DNA of 64,000 bases from Bradyrhizobium commune (GCF_015624505.1 NZ_CP061379.1:3968001-4032000), one strand, 5' to 3'; shown: positions 35,550-42,992, counted from the first letter of the stretch. Notes: generated by a model not told the origin, from the sequence alone. Program-made: numbers and translations.

Positions 35550-36332
35550 ATGGCTTCCGCGACAGACTGGAGGAAAGAGAAGTTAGCCTCACTATTGCAA
35601 GCCGCCTCACATGCAATTAGTCGAGCCCGCTACGTATTTCTTACCTCGAATGTCGCCGGCATTCTAATTTTAGCCGGCTTGTTCAACTCAACCTTCCCAT
35701 GGCTAAGGAACGCAATTGATCGAGCTGTGACTATGTCGCCTCAGCCACCTCACCTAACCCATCTTCAAAAGGTTTTGTATGAAGATCTCTGGACATTGAG
35801 CGTTCCGCTACTTGGCGTAAAAGTGTCCGTGGATGACCTAAGCGTGATTGGGTCCAGCGCATTGTTGGTGATCGCCATCTGGCAGTACTACTGCGTTCGT
35901 AGAGAGAATCACGTCATTGACGTAATTACCAAAGAGGCTGAAAAAGCTGAGAGCGACAAGGAGTGTAGAGGATACCTCTACCATGGCGTAGCCCACTATT
36001 TTGTTTTCACCACGAGATATTTCGACGACGTAACTCTGAATAAGCAACGAGCCGGCGCAACCGTAGCTTTAAGCATCCTATTTTTTATGCCTGCTTGGAT
36101 ACCATTGCTGAACGTTCTTAGCGACTGTTACACATTGTTCTTCCCCTACAAGGGGTCTCTTACCTTCGTGCAAACTTGGGACACTCTTTCAACTAACGAA
36201 AGATGGGAAGCCGTACTGCGAATGTTCTTTGCCATCGTTGTTGGTTCGTTTTCGCTTCTGTACTGCGTGCGATGTCGGGAGTTGGACGGACAAACGCGAG
36301 TCAACGTCGAGAAAATGAGGCATCTCGTTTAG
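35550..36332 (+). CDS. membrane protein, unknown function
   Basis: 260 residues from ATG 35550. Four membrane helices: YVFLTSNVAGILILAGLFN (about 28-46), LSVIGSSALLVIAIWQYYCV (97-116), VALSILFFMPAWIPLLNVL (172-190) and FFAIVVGSFSLLYCVRC (226-242), with a charged cytoplasmic stretch between the second and third. Unusually AT-rich for this genome, with many AT-ending codons, suggesting recent transfer. Flanked by repeat copies 3 and 4. No homologous family comes to mind. Confidence 0.75.
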   Translation: MASATDWRKEKLASLLQAASHAISRARYVFLTSNVAGILILAGLFNSTFPWLRNAIDRAVTMSPQPPHLTHLQKVLYEDLWTLSVPLLGVKVSVDDLSVIGSSALLVIAIWQYYCVRRENHVIDVITKEAEKAESDKECRGYLYHGVAHYFVFTTRYFDDVTLNKQRAGATVALSILFFMPAWIPLLNVLSDCYTLFFPYKGSLTFVQTWDTLSTNERWEAVLRMFFAIVVGSFSLLYCVRCRELDGQTRVNVEKMRHLV

Positions 36333-36341
36333 GGTAATACG

Positions 36342-36422
36342 AATTGCGGTGCCAGTGCACTCAACTGTCACCGAAATTACCGTGCGTCACTTTAGGAGGC
36401 AGTCCGGCACTGTCACCGTAAC
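36342..36422 (+). repeat. 90-bp inverted-repeat element, copy 4 (diverged)
   Basis: AATTGCGGTGCCAGTGCACT at the left, CTGTCACCGAAATT inside, and GGCACTGTCACCGTAACT at the right. The right arm lacks about nine bases including the GTTGAGT part. Orientation as in the other copies. It begins ten bases after the stop of the 35550 gene. Confidence 0.85.
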
Positions 36423-36483
36423 TCCAGTTGTGATGCCGTTGCCGTGTGCTAAATTGGGCGTGCAGGCAATAAGGAAATCTCGG

Positions 36484-36663
36484 ATGGACAAATACGTCAT
36501 TGAGATTGAGAAAGGCGTCGCTCGCCTTATCGCGTTTAGATGGCGCTGCCCGGAGGATTGGGCTGCCAATCTGGATCAAGCCATTCTTAAATACGCGGAC
36601 TTAGCAGCCCAGTTGCGAGCTGCCAGTCACTGTGGGGCGCGTTCAGGCGTCCGCGTTCTTTAG
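36484..36663 (+). CDS. small hypothetical protein (59 aa)
   Basis: ATG 36484 with AAGGAAATC upstream. MDKYVIEIEKGVARLIAFRW, CPEDWAANLDQAILKYADLA, then a short tail. The final residues overlap the 3' end of the opposite-strand gene by 21 bases, so one of the two may be shorter in life. Unknown function. Confidence 0.55.
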   Translation: MDKYVIEIEKGVARLIAFRWRCPEDWAANLDQAILKYADLAAQLRAASHCGARSGVRVL

Positions 36664-36858
36664 GGCGGTAACCGCCTTAAATAGGGCGTTCGACGCCTTT
36701 CTCAGGCTGGCCTCATGTTGATCTGTGACATCAACCGGCGCAGCACCCGGCGCGTGTTGCGCGACGCGGACTTGACGAAGGTTGAGCGCCATCGAGAGCG
36801 TCGTGACGTTGGCGAGTTCGCGCTCCAATTCTTCAATTATCGGACCGTGTTTTGTCAT
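36643..36858 (-). CDS. small hypothetical protein (71 aa)
   Basis: ATG 36858 behind GGGGGAAGG; MTKHGPIIEELERELANVTT, SMALNLRQVRVAQHAPG and NALFKAVTALKNADA suggest a mostly helical protein. Tail-to-tail overlap with 36484-36663. Unknown function. Confidence 0.6.
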   Translation of the reverse strand: MTKHGPIIEELERELANVTTLSMALNLRQVRVAQHAPGAAPVDVTDQHEASLRKASNALFKAVTALKNADA

Positions 36859-36929
36859 GCCTTCCCCCGGTGCGAAGTCGTGATCGTCGAGGACAGCCCA
36901 GCGGCGGCGTAAGGCCGCCAAGGTCAATT

Positions 36930-37313
36930 CTAACGATCAACAGAAATTGGCGGCATCCGGCGAGAACCTCCTGGTATTTTCCGTGTCAAAATACTGCTAG
37001 CTCCAAGGGCCTTGGCCGTCTGTTGAGCTTGGGCCACGACCGCGTAAGCATGCTCAACTTGCTCAGAGTCGAGCGGGATTTCTCTTTGATAAAGATGGCT
37101 CCAGCCGGGCTTGAATGCTTCACGAGTGACGTGCTTGACGGCAACTCTCGATGCTTGGAGTTGGCTATGAAAGGCCTCCGCGAAAAACTCCAAGTCCCGA
37201 TCGCATCGCGGGCACGTGACAAAATGGGTTACTTGCAGGATGCCGATCTCGGCGTGGTGAACGTGACCGCATTCGCAGCAGGTGACGGGCCAAAAGTCAT
37301 GATCGTTGAGCAC
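36930..37313 (-). CDS. hypothetical protein with CxxC pairs
   Basis: 127 residues if started at GTG 37313, which has GGAG eight bases upstream (GTG 37331 is another choice). VTCCECGHVHHAEIG and FVTCPRCDRDLEFF contain paired cysteines and histidines that resemble a small zinc ribbon. The second half is Glu/Gln-rich. It precedes the 36643-36858 gene on the same strand. No named family. Confidence 0.55.
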   Translation of the reverse strand: MLNDHDFWPVTCCECGHVHHAEIGILQVTHFVTCPRCDRDLEFFAEAFHSQLQASRVAVKHVTREAFKPGWSHLYQREIPLDSEQVEHAYAVVAQAQQTAKALGASSILTRKIPGGSRRMPPISVDR

Positions 37314-37391
37314 TTCTCGCACTCCAAGCACCTACGGTAGTTTAGGCGTTTCAGACACGCCACGCCAGCGCTAGATCGACCCGATCGACAG

Positions 37392-37535
37392 AATTGCGGT
37401 GACGGTGCACTCAATTCGTTCGGCAGGACCGACCCGCCGGCTCCGCGCCCGCAAGCCCGGACCGCCCACTGTCACTGCAATTATCGTGTCTCACTTCAGG
37501 GGTGCAGTCCAGTTAAGTGCACTGTCACTGTAATT
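37392..37535 (+). repeat. 90-bp inverted-repeat element, copy 5 (interrupted)
   Basis: Left end AATTGCGGTGACGGTGCACT, then about 55 foreign GC-rich bases starting TTCGTTCGGC, then ACTGTCACTGCAATTATCGT and the normal centre and right end to TAATT. The right end abuts the stop codon of the next gene (37536). Same orientation as the other copies. Confidence 0.87.
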
Positions 37536-38060
37536 CTAAAGGTCTTTTGGCGATGTCTCTCGAAACGTCTCCACGAGCCTACTTAGCGCGGCCAACTCAC
37601 GCCTGCGACGACGAAAACTCGAATAACTAACAATCATCGCAACGATGACTGTCAGAAGCGTCCCTATGCCGAAGACGAGAACCGGAAGCGATCCGATGTC
37701 TCCTCGATAGAAACCTAACAAGACCAGGAATGTACAGACCGTCCAACCGGGCGCAATTCTAAGATAAACTTCAGCGAACCGACGCCCCCAGTAGAACCGC
37801 GGCAGCGGAGCCATGTATGCAAGTGTCATTATCATCGCTTCCGAACCGTAGCCGAGCCCATTTGGCTTCCAGATTCGGCAGATGATCACAAGTGCATGCG
37901 TCAGAGAGCCGATCAGAGCGCACCCTACAATCAATGAAAAAGCGCCGTACGATCGAGCAAGCATTGTAGCTTCGTAGCCGACAATAAAAACGCAAGCTCC
38001 GCTAACCGCCAGCAGGGCATTAAATCGGATCGCTTTGGGTAACTCACGAAGGAATATCAC
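37536..38060 (-). CDS. membrane protein, unknown function
   Basis: 174 residues from GTG 38060. That start overlaps the TGA of the upstream gene (GTGA) and has GGAGG before it; ATG 38081 would begin inside a Gly-rich run. Four membrane segments, for example NALLAVSGACVFIVGYEATM, AFSLIVGCALIGSLTHALVI and PVLVFGIGTLLTVIVAMIVS, and a basic RRRRREL tail. Base composition is low in GC. Coupled to 38057-38509. Confidence 0.7.
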   Translation of the reverse strand: MIFLRELPKAIRFNALLAVSGACVFIVGYEATMLARSYGAFSLIVGCALIGSLTHALVIICRIWKPNGLGYGSEAMIMTLAYMAPLPRFYWGRRFAEVYLRIAPGWTVCTFLVLLGFYRGDIGSLPVLVFGIGTLLTVIVAMIVSYSSFRRRRRELAALSRLVETFRETSPKDL

Positions 38061-38509
38061 TCCTCTCCCTCCGCCTTCCATGCCTCGTAAACTCCTCGAC
38101 CAAGAAAGCCGATAAGGATAGCTACATCAGAAGCATTCATGATCCATCGGAATGGGAATGCAAACGGTAGTCCTTCGAACGCATCTCCTATCTTCAGGAA
38201 TTTGAGCAATAGCTCCAGTATTTCCATACCCAGAATGATAATAATCGCCCCCACCAGATGAGAGGCGATCTTGTTCGCTACCACGTATCTGTGCTGCCAA
38301 GTTTTTCTGACCTTCTTGCGAACTTCCTGGGACAGAAATTTATCGTCATCGATAACGGTCATGAGGGAGCCCCACGATGGGTCCAACGCCTTGCCATAGC
38401 ACACGGAAGGGCTGATAATTGCAAGCCTTTCAACTAGGAACGGACTCTGCTTCCGAAGCGAGAGCGTCAGAGTCTCCAGACGTGAAACATATCGATTAGT
38501 TGGGCCCAC
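38057..38509 (-). CDS. membrane protein, unknown function
   Basis: 150 residues from GTG 38509 (GGAGG partly overlaps the start, so the exact start is open). A polar N-terminal half (VSRLETLTLSLRKQSPFLVE) is followed by two membrane helices, ASHLVGAIIIILGMEILELL and ASDVAILIGFLGRGVYEAW. First gene of a two-gene coupled operon of accessory type. Confidence 0.65.
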   Translation of the reverse strand: MGPTNRYVSRLETLTLSLRKQSPFLVERLAIISPSVCYGKALDPSWGSLMTVIDDDKFLSQEVRKKVRKTWQHRYVVANKIASHLVGAIIIILGMEILELLLKFLKIGDAFEGLPFAFPFRWIMNASDVAILIGFLGRGVYEAWKAEGEE

Positions 38510-38634
38510 CTCCGTTAGGATTCAGCGACCGAAAGCGACATTCATTGGCTGCCGCACCGCGGGCGCTGCGGTATTATCCATATCTAAATTTCAAGGACGC
38601 ATCGCCCTCAGCTCCATCCCAGGGAGCAACAACC

Positions 38635-39087
38635 ATGCGATACCTCCACACCATGCTGCGCGTGCGCAATCTCGATGTCGCGCTGACGTTTTACCAGGAT
38701 GCGCTGGGGCTGAAGGAGGTGCGGCGGATCGAGAACGACAAGGGGCGGTTCACGCTGGTGTTCCTGTGCGCGTCGGACGACCTCGACGCGCTGAGCGACC
38801 AGCCCAAGACGCGCGGCGCGCCGCTGGTCGAGCTCACCTACAATTGGGACGAGGAGAAATATGGCGAGGACCGCTTCTTCGGCCATCTCGCCTATGAGGT
38901 CGACGACATCTACGCGACTTGCGAGAAGCTGATGAAGGCGGGCGTCACCATCAACCGGCCGCCGCGCGACGGCAACATGGCGTTCGTCCGCTCGCCCGAT
39001 CTGCACTCGATCGAGCTGCTCCAGAAGGGCGAGCCGAAGGCGCCGGCCGAACCGTGGTCGTCGATGCCAAACACCGGCCACTGGTAG
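38635..39087 (+). CDS. gloA: lactoylglutathione lyase (glyoxalase I)
   Basis: 150 residues from ATG 38635 with AGGGAG upstream. HTMLRVRNLDVALTFYQDAL (metal His5), LVELTYNWDEEKYG (Glu), GHLAYEVDDIYATC (His) and SPDLHSIELLQKGE (Glu) are the four metal ligands. It converts the methylglyoxal-glutathione adduct to S-lactoylglutathione. GC-rich again, so the accessory stretch ends before this gene. Confidence 0.93.
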   Translation: MRYLHTMLRVRNLDVALTFYQDALGLKEVRRIENDKGRFTLVFLCASDDLDALSDQPKTRGAPLVELTYNWDEEKYGEDRFFGHLAYEVDDIYATCEKLMKAGVTINRPPRDGNMAFVRSPDLHSIELLQKGEPKAPAEPWSSMPNTGHW

Positions 39088-39157
39088 CGTTTTCCCGCAG
39101 GAACAAGCCGCACGCCCTCGCGTTCTCTCCTCAACGACATGATTGAAGGAGGACGCG

Positions 39158-39238
39158 ATGGGACGCGGAATTTTGTTGTGGCTATTGGGCGTGCCGATCC
39201 CGGTGATCATTCTGTTGTGGCTGTTCTTCGGCCATTGA
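39158..39238 (+). CDS. 26-residue hydrophobic membrane peptide
   Basis: ATG 39158 with a perfect GGAGG six bases upstream and a good terminator 23 bases behind. MGRGILLWLLGVPIPVIILL continues WLFFGH: one transmembrane helix with a PIP kink. I recognise this GILLWLLG-PIP pattern from many Bradyrhizobium genomes, where it is usually unannotated or hypothetical. Function unknown. Confidence 0.8.
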   Translation: MGRGILLWLLGVPIPVIILLWLFFGH

Positions 39239-39260
39239 TCATCCGGTCTGTGTTGCAATG

Positions 39261-39289
39261 AAAGCTTCGCCCCCGGGGCGGAGCTTTTT
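39261..39289 (+). terminator. Rho-independent terminator
   Basis: AAGCTTCGCCCC pairs with GGGGCGGAGCTT, followed by TTT. It ends the 26-residue peptide transcript. Confidence 0.9.
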
Positions 39290-39360
39290 GCATGAGGGGC
39301 TCGCGGCAATCGCCGTCGCGGTTCGCGCGAGATTCCGCTATCACCCGCGCGGGGCAGACT

Positions 39361-39441
39361 CGTAGCCCGGATGGAGCGAAGCGAAAACCGGGATCTGTCG
39401 CCGAAGCACCCCGGATTGCGCTTCGCTCCATCCGGGCTACG
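39361..39441. repeat. long palindromic intergenic repeat
   Basis: GTAGCCCGGATGGAGCGAAG at the left is perfectly mirrored over 22 bp at the right, with inner arms CCGGGATC / CCCCGGAT. A common Bradyrhizobium intergenic palindrome. It lies directly upstream of the GST gene. Confidence 0.85.
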
Positions 39442-39469
39442 ACCTAAAAAACGCCGCGGGAGGAGTTTC

Positions 39470-40108
39470 ATGCCGGACCACAAGCTCACAATCTGGGGCC
39501 GCGCCAACTCGGTCAATGTGCAGAAGGTGCTGTGGTGCCTCGCCGAGCTCGCGCTGCCCTATGAGCGCATCGACGCCGGCATGGCGTTCGGCAAGACCCG
39601 CGAGGCCGACTATCTCGCGATGAACCCCAATGCGCGCGTCCCCACGCTGGTCGAGGGCGACTTCAGCTTGTGGGAATCCAACTCCATCATGCGCTATCTC
39701 TGCATGGCGCATGGGCGCGGCACGCCGATCTATCCGGAGGCGCCGAAGGCCCGCGCCGGCGTCGACCGCTGGCTCGACTGGACGCTGTCGATGGTGCAGC
39801 CGGTCGACCGCCCGGTGTTCTGGGGCCTCGTGCGCACGCCGGCCGCCGAGCGCGACATGGTCAAGATCCAGCAGGATGCCGATGCCGCCGCCGAGGTCTG
39901 GGCGATCGCGGATCGTCTTTTGGCGTCGCGCCGCTTCATGGAGGGCGACGCGTTCACGCTCGCCGACATCGCGATCGGCGCCTATGCGCGGCGCTGGCTC
40001 GGCGTCGAAGGCATCAGCCGGCCGGCGCAGCCAAACCTGACGCGCTGGCTCGCCGAGCTCGGCAAGCGGCCGGGATTTGCCCAATTCGTCGCACCGCCGA
40101 TGTCGTGA
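39470..40108 (+). CDS. glutathione S-transferase family protein
   Basis: 212 residues from ATG 39470 with GGGAGGAG upstream. Thioredoxin-like N-terminal domain: LTIWGRANSVNVQKVLWCLA with the Ser/Asn active-site region, NARVPTLVEGDFSLWESNSI (cis-Pro and glutathione gamma-Glu site). Helical C-terminal domain with GDAFTLADIAIGAYARRW. Substrate unknown. Confidence 0.93.
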   Translation: MPDHKLTIWGRANSVNVQKVLWCLAELALPYERIDAGMAFGKTREADYLAMNPNARVPTLVEGDFSLWESNSIMRYLCMAHGRGTPIYPEAPKARAGVDRWLDWTLSMVQPVDRPVFWGLVRTPAAERDMVKIQQDADAAAEVWAIADRLLASRRFMEGDAFTLADIAIGAYARRWLGVEGISRPAQPNLTRWLAELGKRPGFAQFVAPPMS

Positions 40109-40240
40109 GCCGCTGGCGCGGCTTAACGTGCGGTGAGATCGCGATGAATCGTTGTGCCGGCGCAAACCTCACGCATCGCGCCAGCCCTTGACGGCTACTG
40201 TGCATGGGGTTGTTTTCGACTTTTTTGTTGTGGAGGCGCC

Positions 40241-40408
40241 TTAGCGCCAGCCGCGCTCGACCGCGACCACGCAGATGATCAGCACCAGCGTGACGACAGC
40301 GGTCGCAAGCCGCGCCGTCCAGCTCAGCCCGCGGCCGACCCACCACAGCAGCGCGCAATACATCAGAGCGGGAACGAGGAGATCGAGCCGCAGCAGGTCC
40401 GGCGGCAT
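40241..40408 (-). CDS. small membrane protein (55 aa)
   Basis: ATG 40408, stop TAA 40241. MPPDLLRLDLLVPALMYCAL then TARLATAVVTLVLIICVVAV: two membrane helices joined by WWVGRGLSW. It starts six bases after the stop of the 40415 gene, so the two form an operon. Function unknown. Confidence 0.7.
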   Translation of the reverse strand: MPPDLLRLDLLVPALMYCALLWWVGRGLSWTARLATAVVTLVLIICVVAVERGWR

Positions 40409-40414
40409 CGGCGG

Positions 40415-40660
40415 CTAGCGCCGGACCGCGGCGTCGACGCTGATCGCGCCGCCGATCTTCACGCAGGTCCCGGTCGCCTCCACCATGGTGAAGCCGCGTC
40501 CATAGGCGGCGCAGGAGCCTGCCTTGGCCGACCCGGTCGTGCCCTTCAGCGGCAGCGTCTTGCCGGCCTGTGGCGGCTCGGCAGGCGGCAGGCGCAAGGT
40601 CTCGCCGTGGCCAGCGGACGCGGCTGCGAGAGCGATCAGGATGAGCACGAGGGCGCGCAT
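40415..40660 (-). CDS. small exported protein resembling a porin N-terminus
   Basis: 81 residues from ATG 40660 (MRALVLILIALAAASAGHGE, signal peptide). The C-terminal part SCAAYGRGFTMVEATGTCVK, ending IGGAISVDAAVRR, resembles the conserved N-terminal segment of Porin_2-type rhizobial porins (C-x-x-YG-GF...GTDTC-KIGG). The barrel is missing. It may be a stand-alone small secreted protein or the 5' end of a decayed porin gene; good coding character and an intact stop favour the former. Confidence 0.7.
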   Translation of the reverse strand: MRALVLILIALAAASAGHGETLRLPPAEPPQAGKTLPLKGTTGSAKAGSCAAYGRGFTMVEATGTCVKIGGAISVDAAVRR

Positions 40661-40716
40661 GCCCGCCTTGTAGCCCGGACCCGCGCCAGGCGCCATCCGG
40701 GCCGCGTGGAGAGGTG

Positions 40717-40971
40717 TCAGAGGAACCGGATGCCGGCCGACTTGCCACGGCGCCAGACCACCTGGCAGCTCCGTCCGGTCCGGGCATCGCGGGCGAAGGC
40801 CATCCGGATCACGCCCGGCAGCTGGCTCGCGTCCTCGTCCATCGTGATCCTGGCGCCCGAGCTCGAAATGTCCTGGACCAGGCAATGCCGTGCCGCGAAC
40901 CCGCCCTCGAGCGTGATCCAGGCATGCCGCGACAGCAGCTTGCGGGCTGCGCGCTTCTTGGGCTGTGGCAT
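40717..40971 (-). CDS. PilZ domain protein
   Basis: 84 residues. KKRAARKLLSRHAWITLEGG followed by CLVQDISSSGARITMDEDAS and CQVVWRRGKSAGIRFL. The D-x-S-x-x-G motif of PilZ domains is present (DISSSGARI); the upstream RxxxR is represented by RKLLSR. Small PilZ proteins bind cyclic di-GMP, though this short form may have lost full affinity. Confidence 0.88.
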   Translation of the reverse strand: MPQPKKRAARKLLSRHAWITLEGGFAARHCLVQDISSSGARITMDEDASQLPGVIRMAFARDARTGRSCQVVWRRGKSAGIRFL

Positions 40972-41195
40972 TGGCTTAAAATCTCCCGCTCCAGCGCTAC
41001 CTCAGGGAACCCTAAGAAACGGTTGAAATCGCCCTCCGAATGATCCCGGGGCCAGCTATCCACCGGGGCCAAAAGTCCGTTCCCGAACCCTTGCCCGCCG
41101 GCTCAAAGGCCACTATACGTTCGCCCGCGTCGGCCGCCGGGCACTGTTCGGGCAGCTGGCGGCCGTGCCGCGAAAAGCGGCGGGGCCTTGCGTTT

Positions 41196-41270
41196 GCTCC
41201 CTTCGTCTATCGGTTAGGACGCCACCCTTTCACGGTGGAGAGAGCGGTTCGATTCCGCTAGGGAGCGCCA
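41196..41270 (+). tRNA. tRNA-Glu (anticodon UUC), attachment site of the integrase element
   Basis: 75-nt cloverleaf with encoded CCA: acceptor GCTCCCT/AGGGAGC, anticodon stem CCACC/GGTGG with loop CTTTCAC, T-arm GCGGT-TCGATTC-CGC. A tyrosine integrase gene ends nine bases behind it and points toward it, the usual arrangement when an element has inserted in a tRNA 3' end. I found no second copy of the tRNA 3' end in the window. Confidence 0.97.
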
Positions 41271-41279
41271 CCCGCATCC

Positions 41280-42374
41280 TCATGGCCTTGTTTTTCCTTC
41301 AGTTTTCACGATTTTCCCCAAACTGTTTGCTGTGGTTTGGGGAGATTTGTTCGCTCTATGTGCATCGAGGCTCGCGACAGCCCGCTTACCGCCTCGCCGG
41401 CGATCAGCCTCACGGGTATATCGCTCGGCCTCCGCCAGTGTCGTGTGACCGAGCGCAGCCATAATGTCATGGGCACTACATCCTGCGTCAGCCAGGAGCC
41501 GGCCCAGAGTCTTCCGAAGCCCGTGCGGCCGGCAAGTCAGATCGGAGATGCCGGCAGCGGTGATGGCGTCGCGCATCCAACCGGAGAAGCCGTCGACGGT
41601 GAAGGGCTTCCCCCATTCGGTGATCAGCACACATACGTGCTTTCGCGGCGTCGCTGTGAGCGCTCTCTGAAGGTCCTCGCTGATCGCCATGTCGACCTGC
41701 ACGCCGGTCTTATGGCGCCTGTAGCAGGCGCCGTCGTCGACCTGGGGCCACGTGAGCACGTGCGTGTCGACGCGAGCCGTGCCCATGTTCAGCATGAGCG
41801 CGTACGCTGTGCGCTGCTTAGTGCCGATCGGCCATCGCCTCTCGAATGCCGCCAGCTCGGCGTCGGTCCAAGACCGAACCTCGTTGCCCTTCGGCCGCTT
41901 GATGCCTTGGGATGGGTCGTGCTTCAGCCATTCCTTGCTGATTGCGAACTGGATCAGGATGCGGAGCTTCTTCAAGGTATCGAGCGCGGCGCCTGGACGG
42001 TCCGTCAGCGGATCAAGGATGAAGCTGGTGATGCGGTCCTTGTTGAGACCGGCTACAGCACGATGGCCGTGATCGACTCTAATCTGCTCGAGTCGTGACG
42101 CGTAGCCGCTCTTGCTCGTCTCGCTTAGACCGCCGTACTGGCCGCTCGACTTATAGGCTGCGATCAACGCACCGATCGTGCCAGCCGCATCCTTCTTCAC
42201 CGCAGGCTTTGGTCCTGCTCCTCCTGCCATGGCAGCCGCGTATGCATCGCGAAACTCCTGCGAGGTCGGGTCATCCGGCAACTTGACCCGCGGGCCTTTC
42301 CCGATCCGAAAACTCAGGTAGGTGCGGCCCTTGACGTGATTGCGGTCGACGTGCGGCGGCCATTTGCGCGGCAT
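41280..42374 (-). CDS. tyrosine-type site-specific integrase
   Basis: 364 residues. N-terminal arm-binding and core-binding regions (YAAAMAGGAGPKPAVKKDAA, IGALIAAYKSSGQYGGLSET) precede the catalytic domain. Active-site residues: Arg in MGTARVDTHVLTWPQ, H-x-x-R in RPHGLRKTLGRLL, His in ALGHTTLAEAERY and the nucleophile Tyr of that motif. It should integrate and excise the element at tRNA-Glu. Last gene of a three-gene operon with an AlpA-like and an RHH protein; the gene appears intact. Confidence 0.93.
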   Translation of the reverse strand: MPRKWPPHVDRNHVKGRTYLSFRIGKGPRVKLPDDPTSQEFRDAYAAAMAGGAGPKPAVKKDAAGTIGALIAAYKSSGQYGGLSETSKSGYASRLEQIRVDHGHRAVAGLNKDRITSFILDPLTDRPGAALDTLKKLRILIQFAISKEWLKHDPSQGIKRPKGNEVRSWTDAELAAFERRWPIGTKQRTAYALMLNMGTARVDTHVLTWPQVDDGACYRRHKTGVQVDMAISEDLQRALTATPRKHVCVLITEWGKPFTVDGFSGWMRDAITAAGISDLTCRPHGLRKTLGRLLADAGCSAHDIMAALGHTTLAEAERYTREADRRRGGKRAVASLDAHRANKSPQTTANSLGKIVKTEGKTRP

Positions 42375-42376
42375 TT

Positions 42377-42625
42377 CTACGTCCAGCCTTCATCTGCTTC
42401 GACAAGGTCCTCGCCGTCATGGGGCAACGCATCAATCGCAGAGTCAAGCTCTCGGACGTCCCACATGCGACGCCGGCTGCCGGGCACGATCCGCGGCTTT
42501 GGGATTATGCCGTTCGCCATGTGCAAATCAAAAGTGTTGGGCGAAAGGTTGAAGTAGGCTGCCGCCGCTTCACGCCCAATCAGGCGCGGAGGCAACGTCG
42601 GTGGAAGGGCCGCCTGCTTGGGCAC
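42377..42625 (-). CDS. AlpA/excisionase-type DNA-binding protein
   Basis: 82 residues from GTG 42625, which shares its first base with the stop of the preceding gene. PPRLIGREAAAAYFNLSPNT and FDLHMANGIIPKPRIVPGSR form a MerR-like winged helix as in AlpA and Xis proteins, and RRMWDVRELDSAIDALP ends the domain. It ends two bases before the integrase start. It likely directs excision or regulates the integrase. Confidence 0.85.
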   Translation of the reverse strand: MPKQAALPPTLPPRLIGREAAAAYFNLSPNTFDLHMANGIIPKPRIVPGSRRRMWDVRELDSAIDALPHDGEDLVEADEGWT

Positions 42626-42780
42626 TAATCAGCCGCCTTCTCGCGCTGCGCGCGCTCGCGCACAGCGCGCGCGATCTCTGCGGTCATCGACGTAAGATTC
42701 TGTTGCGCCCACCGCTCCAGCGCTTCACGGACGTCAGCTGGAATAGCGAGGGTCGTTTTGGCTGCGCCGGAGCGGTTCAA
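42625..42780 (-). CDS. ribbon-helix-helix (Arc-like) DNA-binding protein
   Basis: 51 residues from TTG 42780; an in-frame TGA lies two codons upstream, so the start cannot be earlier. KTTLAIPADVREALERWAQQ, then LTSMTAEIARAVRERAQREK: a beta strand followed by two helices, as in Arc/CopG repressors. It precedes the AlpA-like gene with a one-base overlap and probably autoregulates the operon. The paired palindromes at 42850-42925 are possible operators. Confidence 0.75.
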   Translation of the reverse strand: MNRSGAAKTTLAIPADVREALERWAQQNLTSMTAEIARAVRERAQREKAAD

Positions 42781-42849
42781 GCGTCAATCCATGAAACAGA
42801 TTTTCGATGGACCAATTGGTGCTTCGATTTGCGCCGGAATGCAAATGCA

Positions 42850-42925
42850 CCCTTGCCAAGGGGGGCGCCGAAAGAGCGCCTGACCTTTGATTTTGTTGAT
42901 GAATTTGTTCACCCCTTGCCAAGGG
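42850..42925. promoter_or_regulatory. two CCCTTGCCAAGGG palindromes upstream of the integrase operon
   Basis: Perfect 13-bp palindromes at 42850-42862 and 42913-42925, 63 bases apart (about six helical turns). They lie 70-145 bases upstream of the RHH start. Spacing on one DNA face is what a cooperative repressor would need. Confidence 0.55.
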
Positions 42926-42992
42926 TGTGACCTCTTTGCATCGCGCCAAAATAAGTCGCTCACGATGCAGTGAGAGAGCCATTTCAATACGC

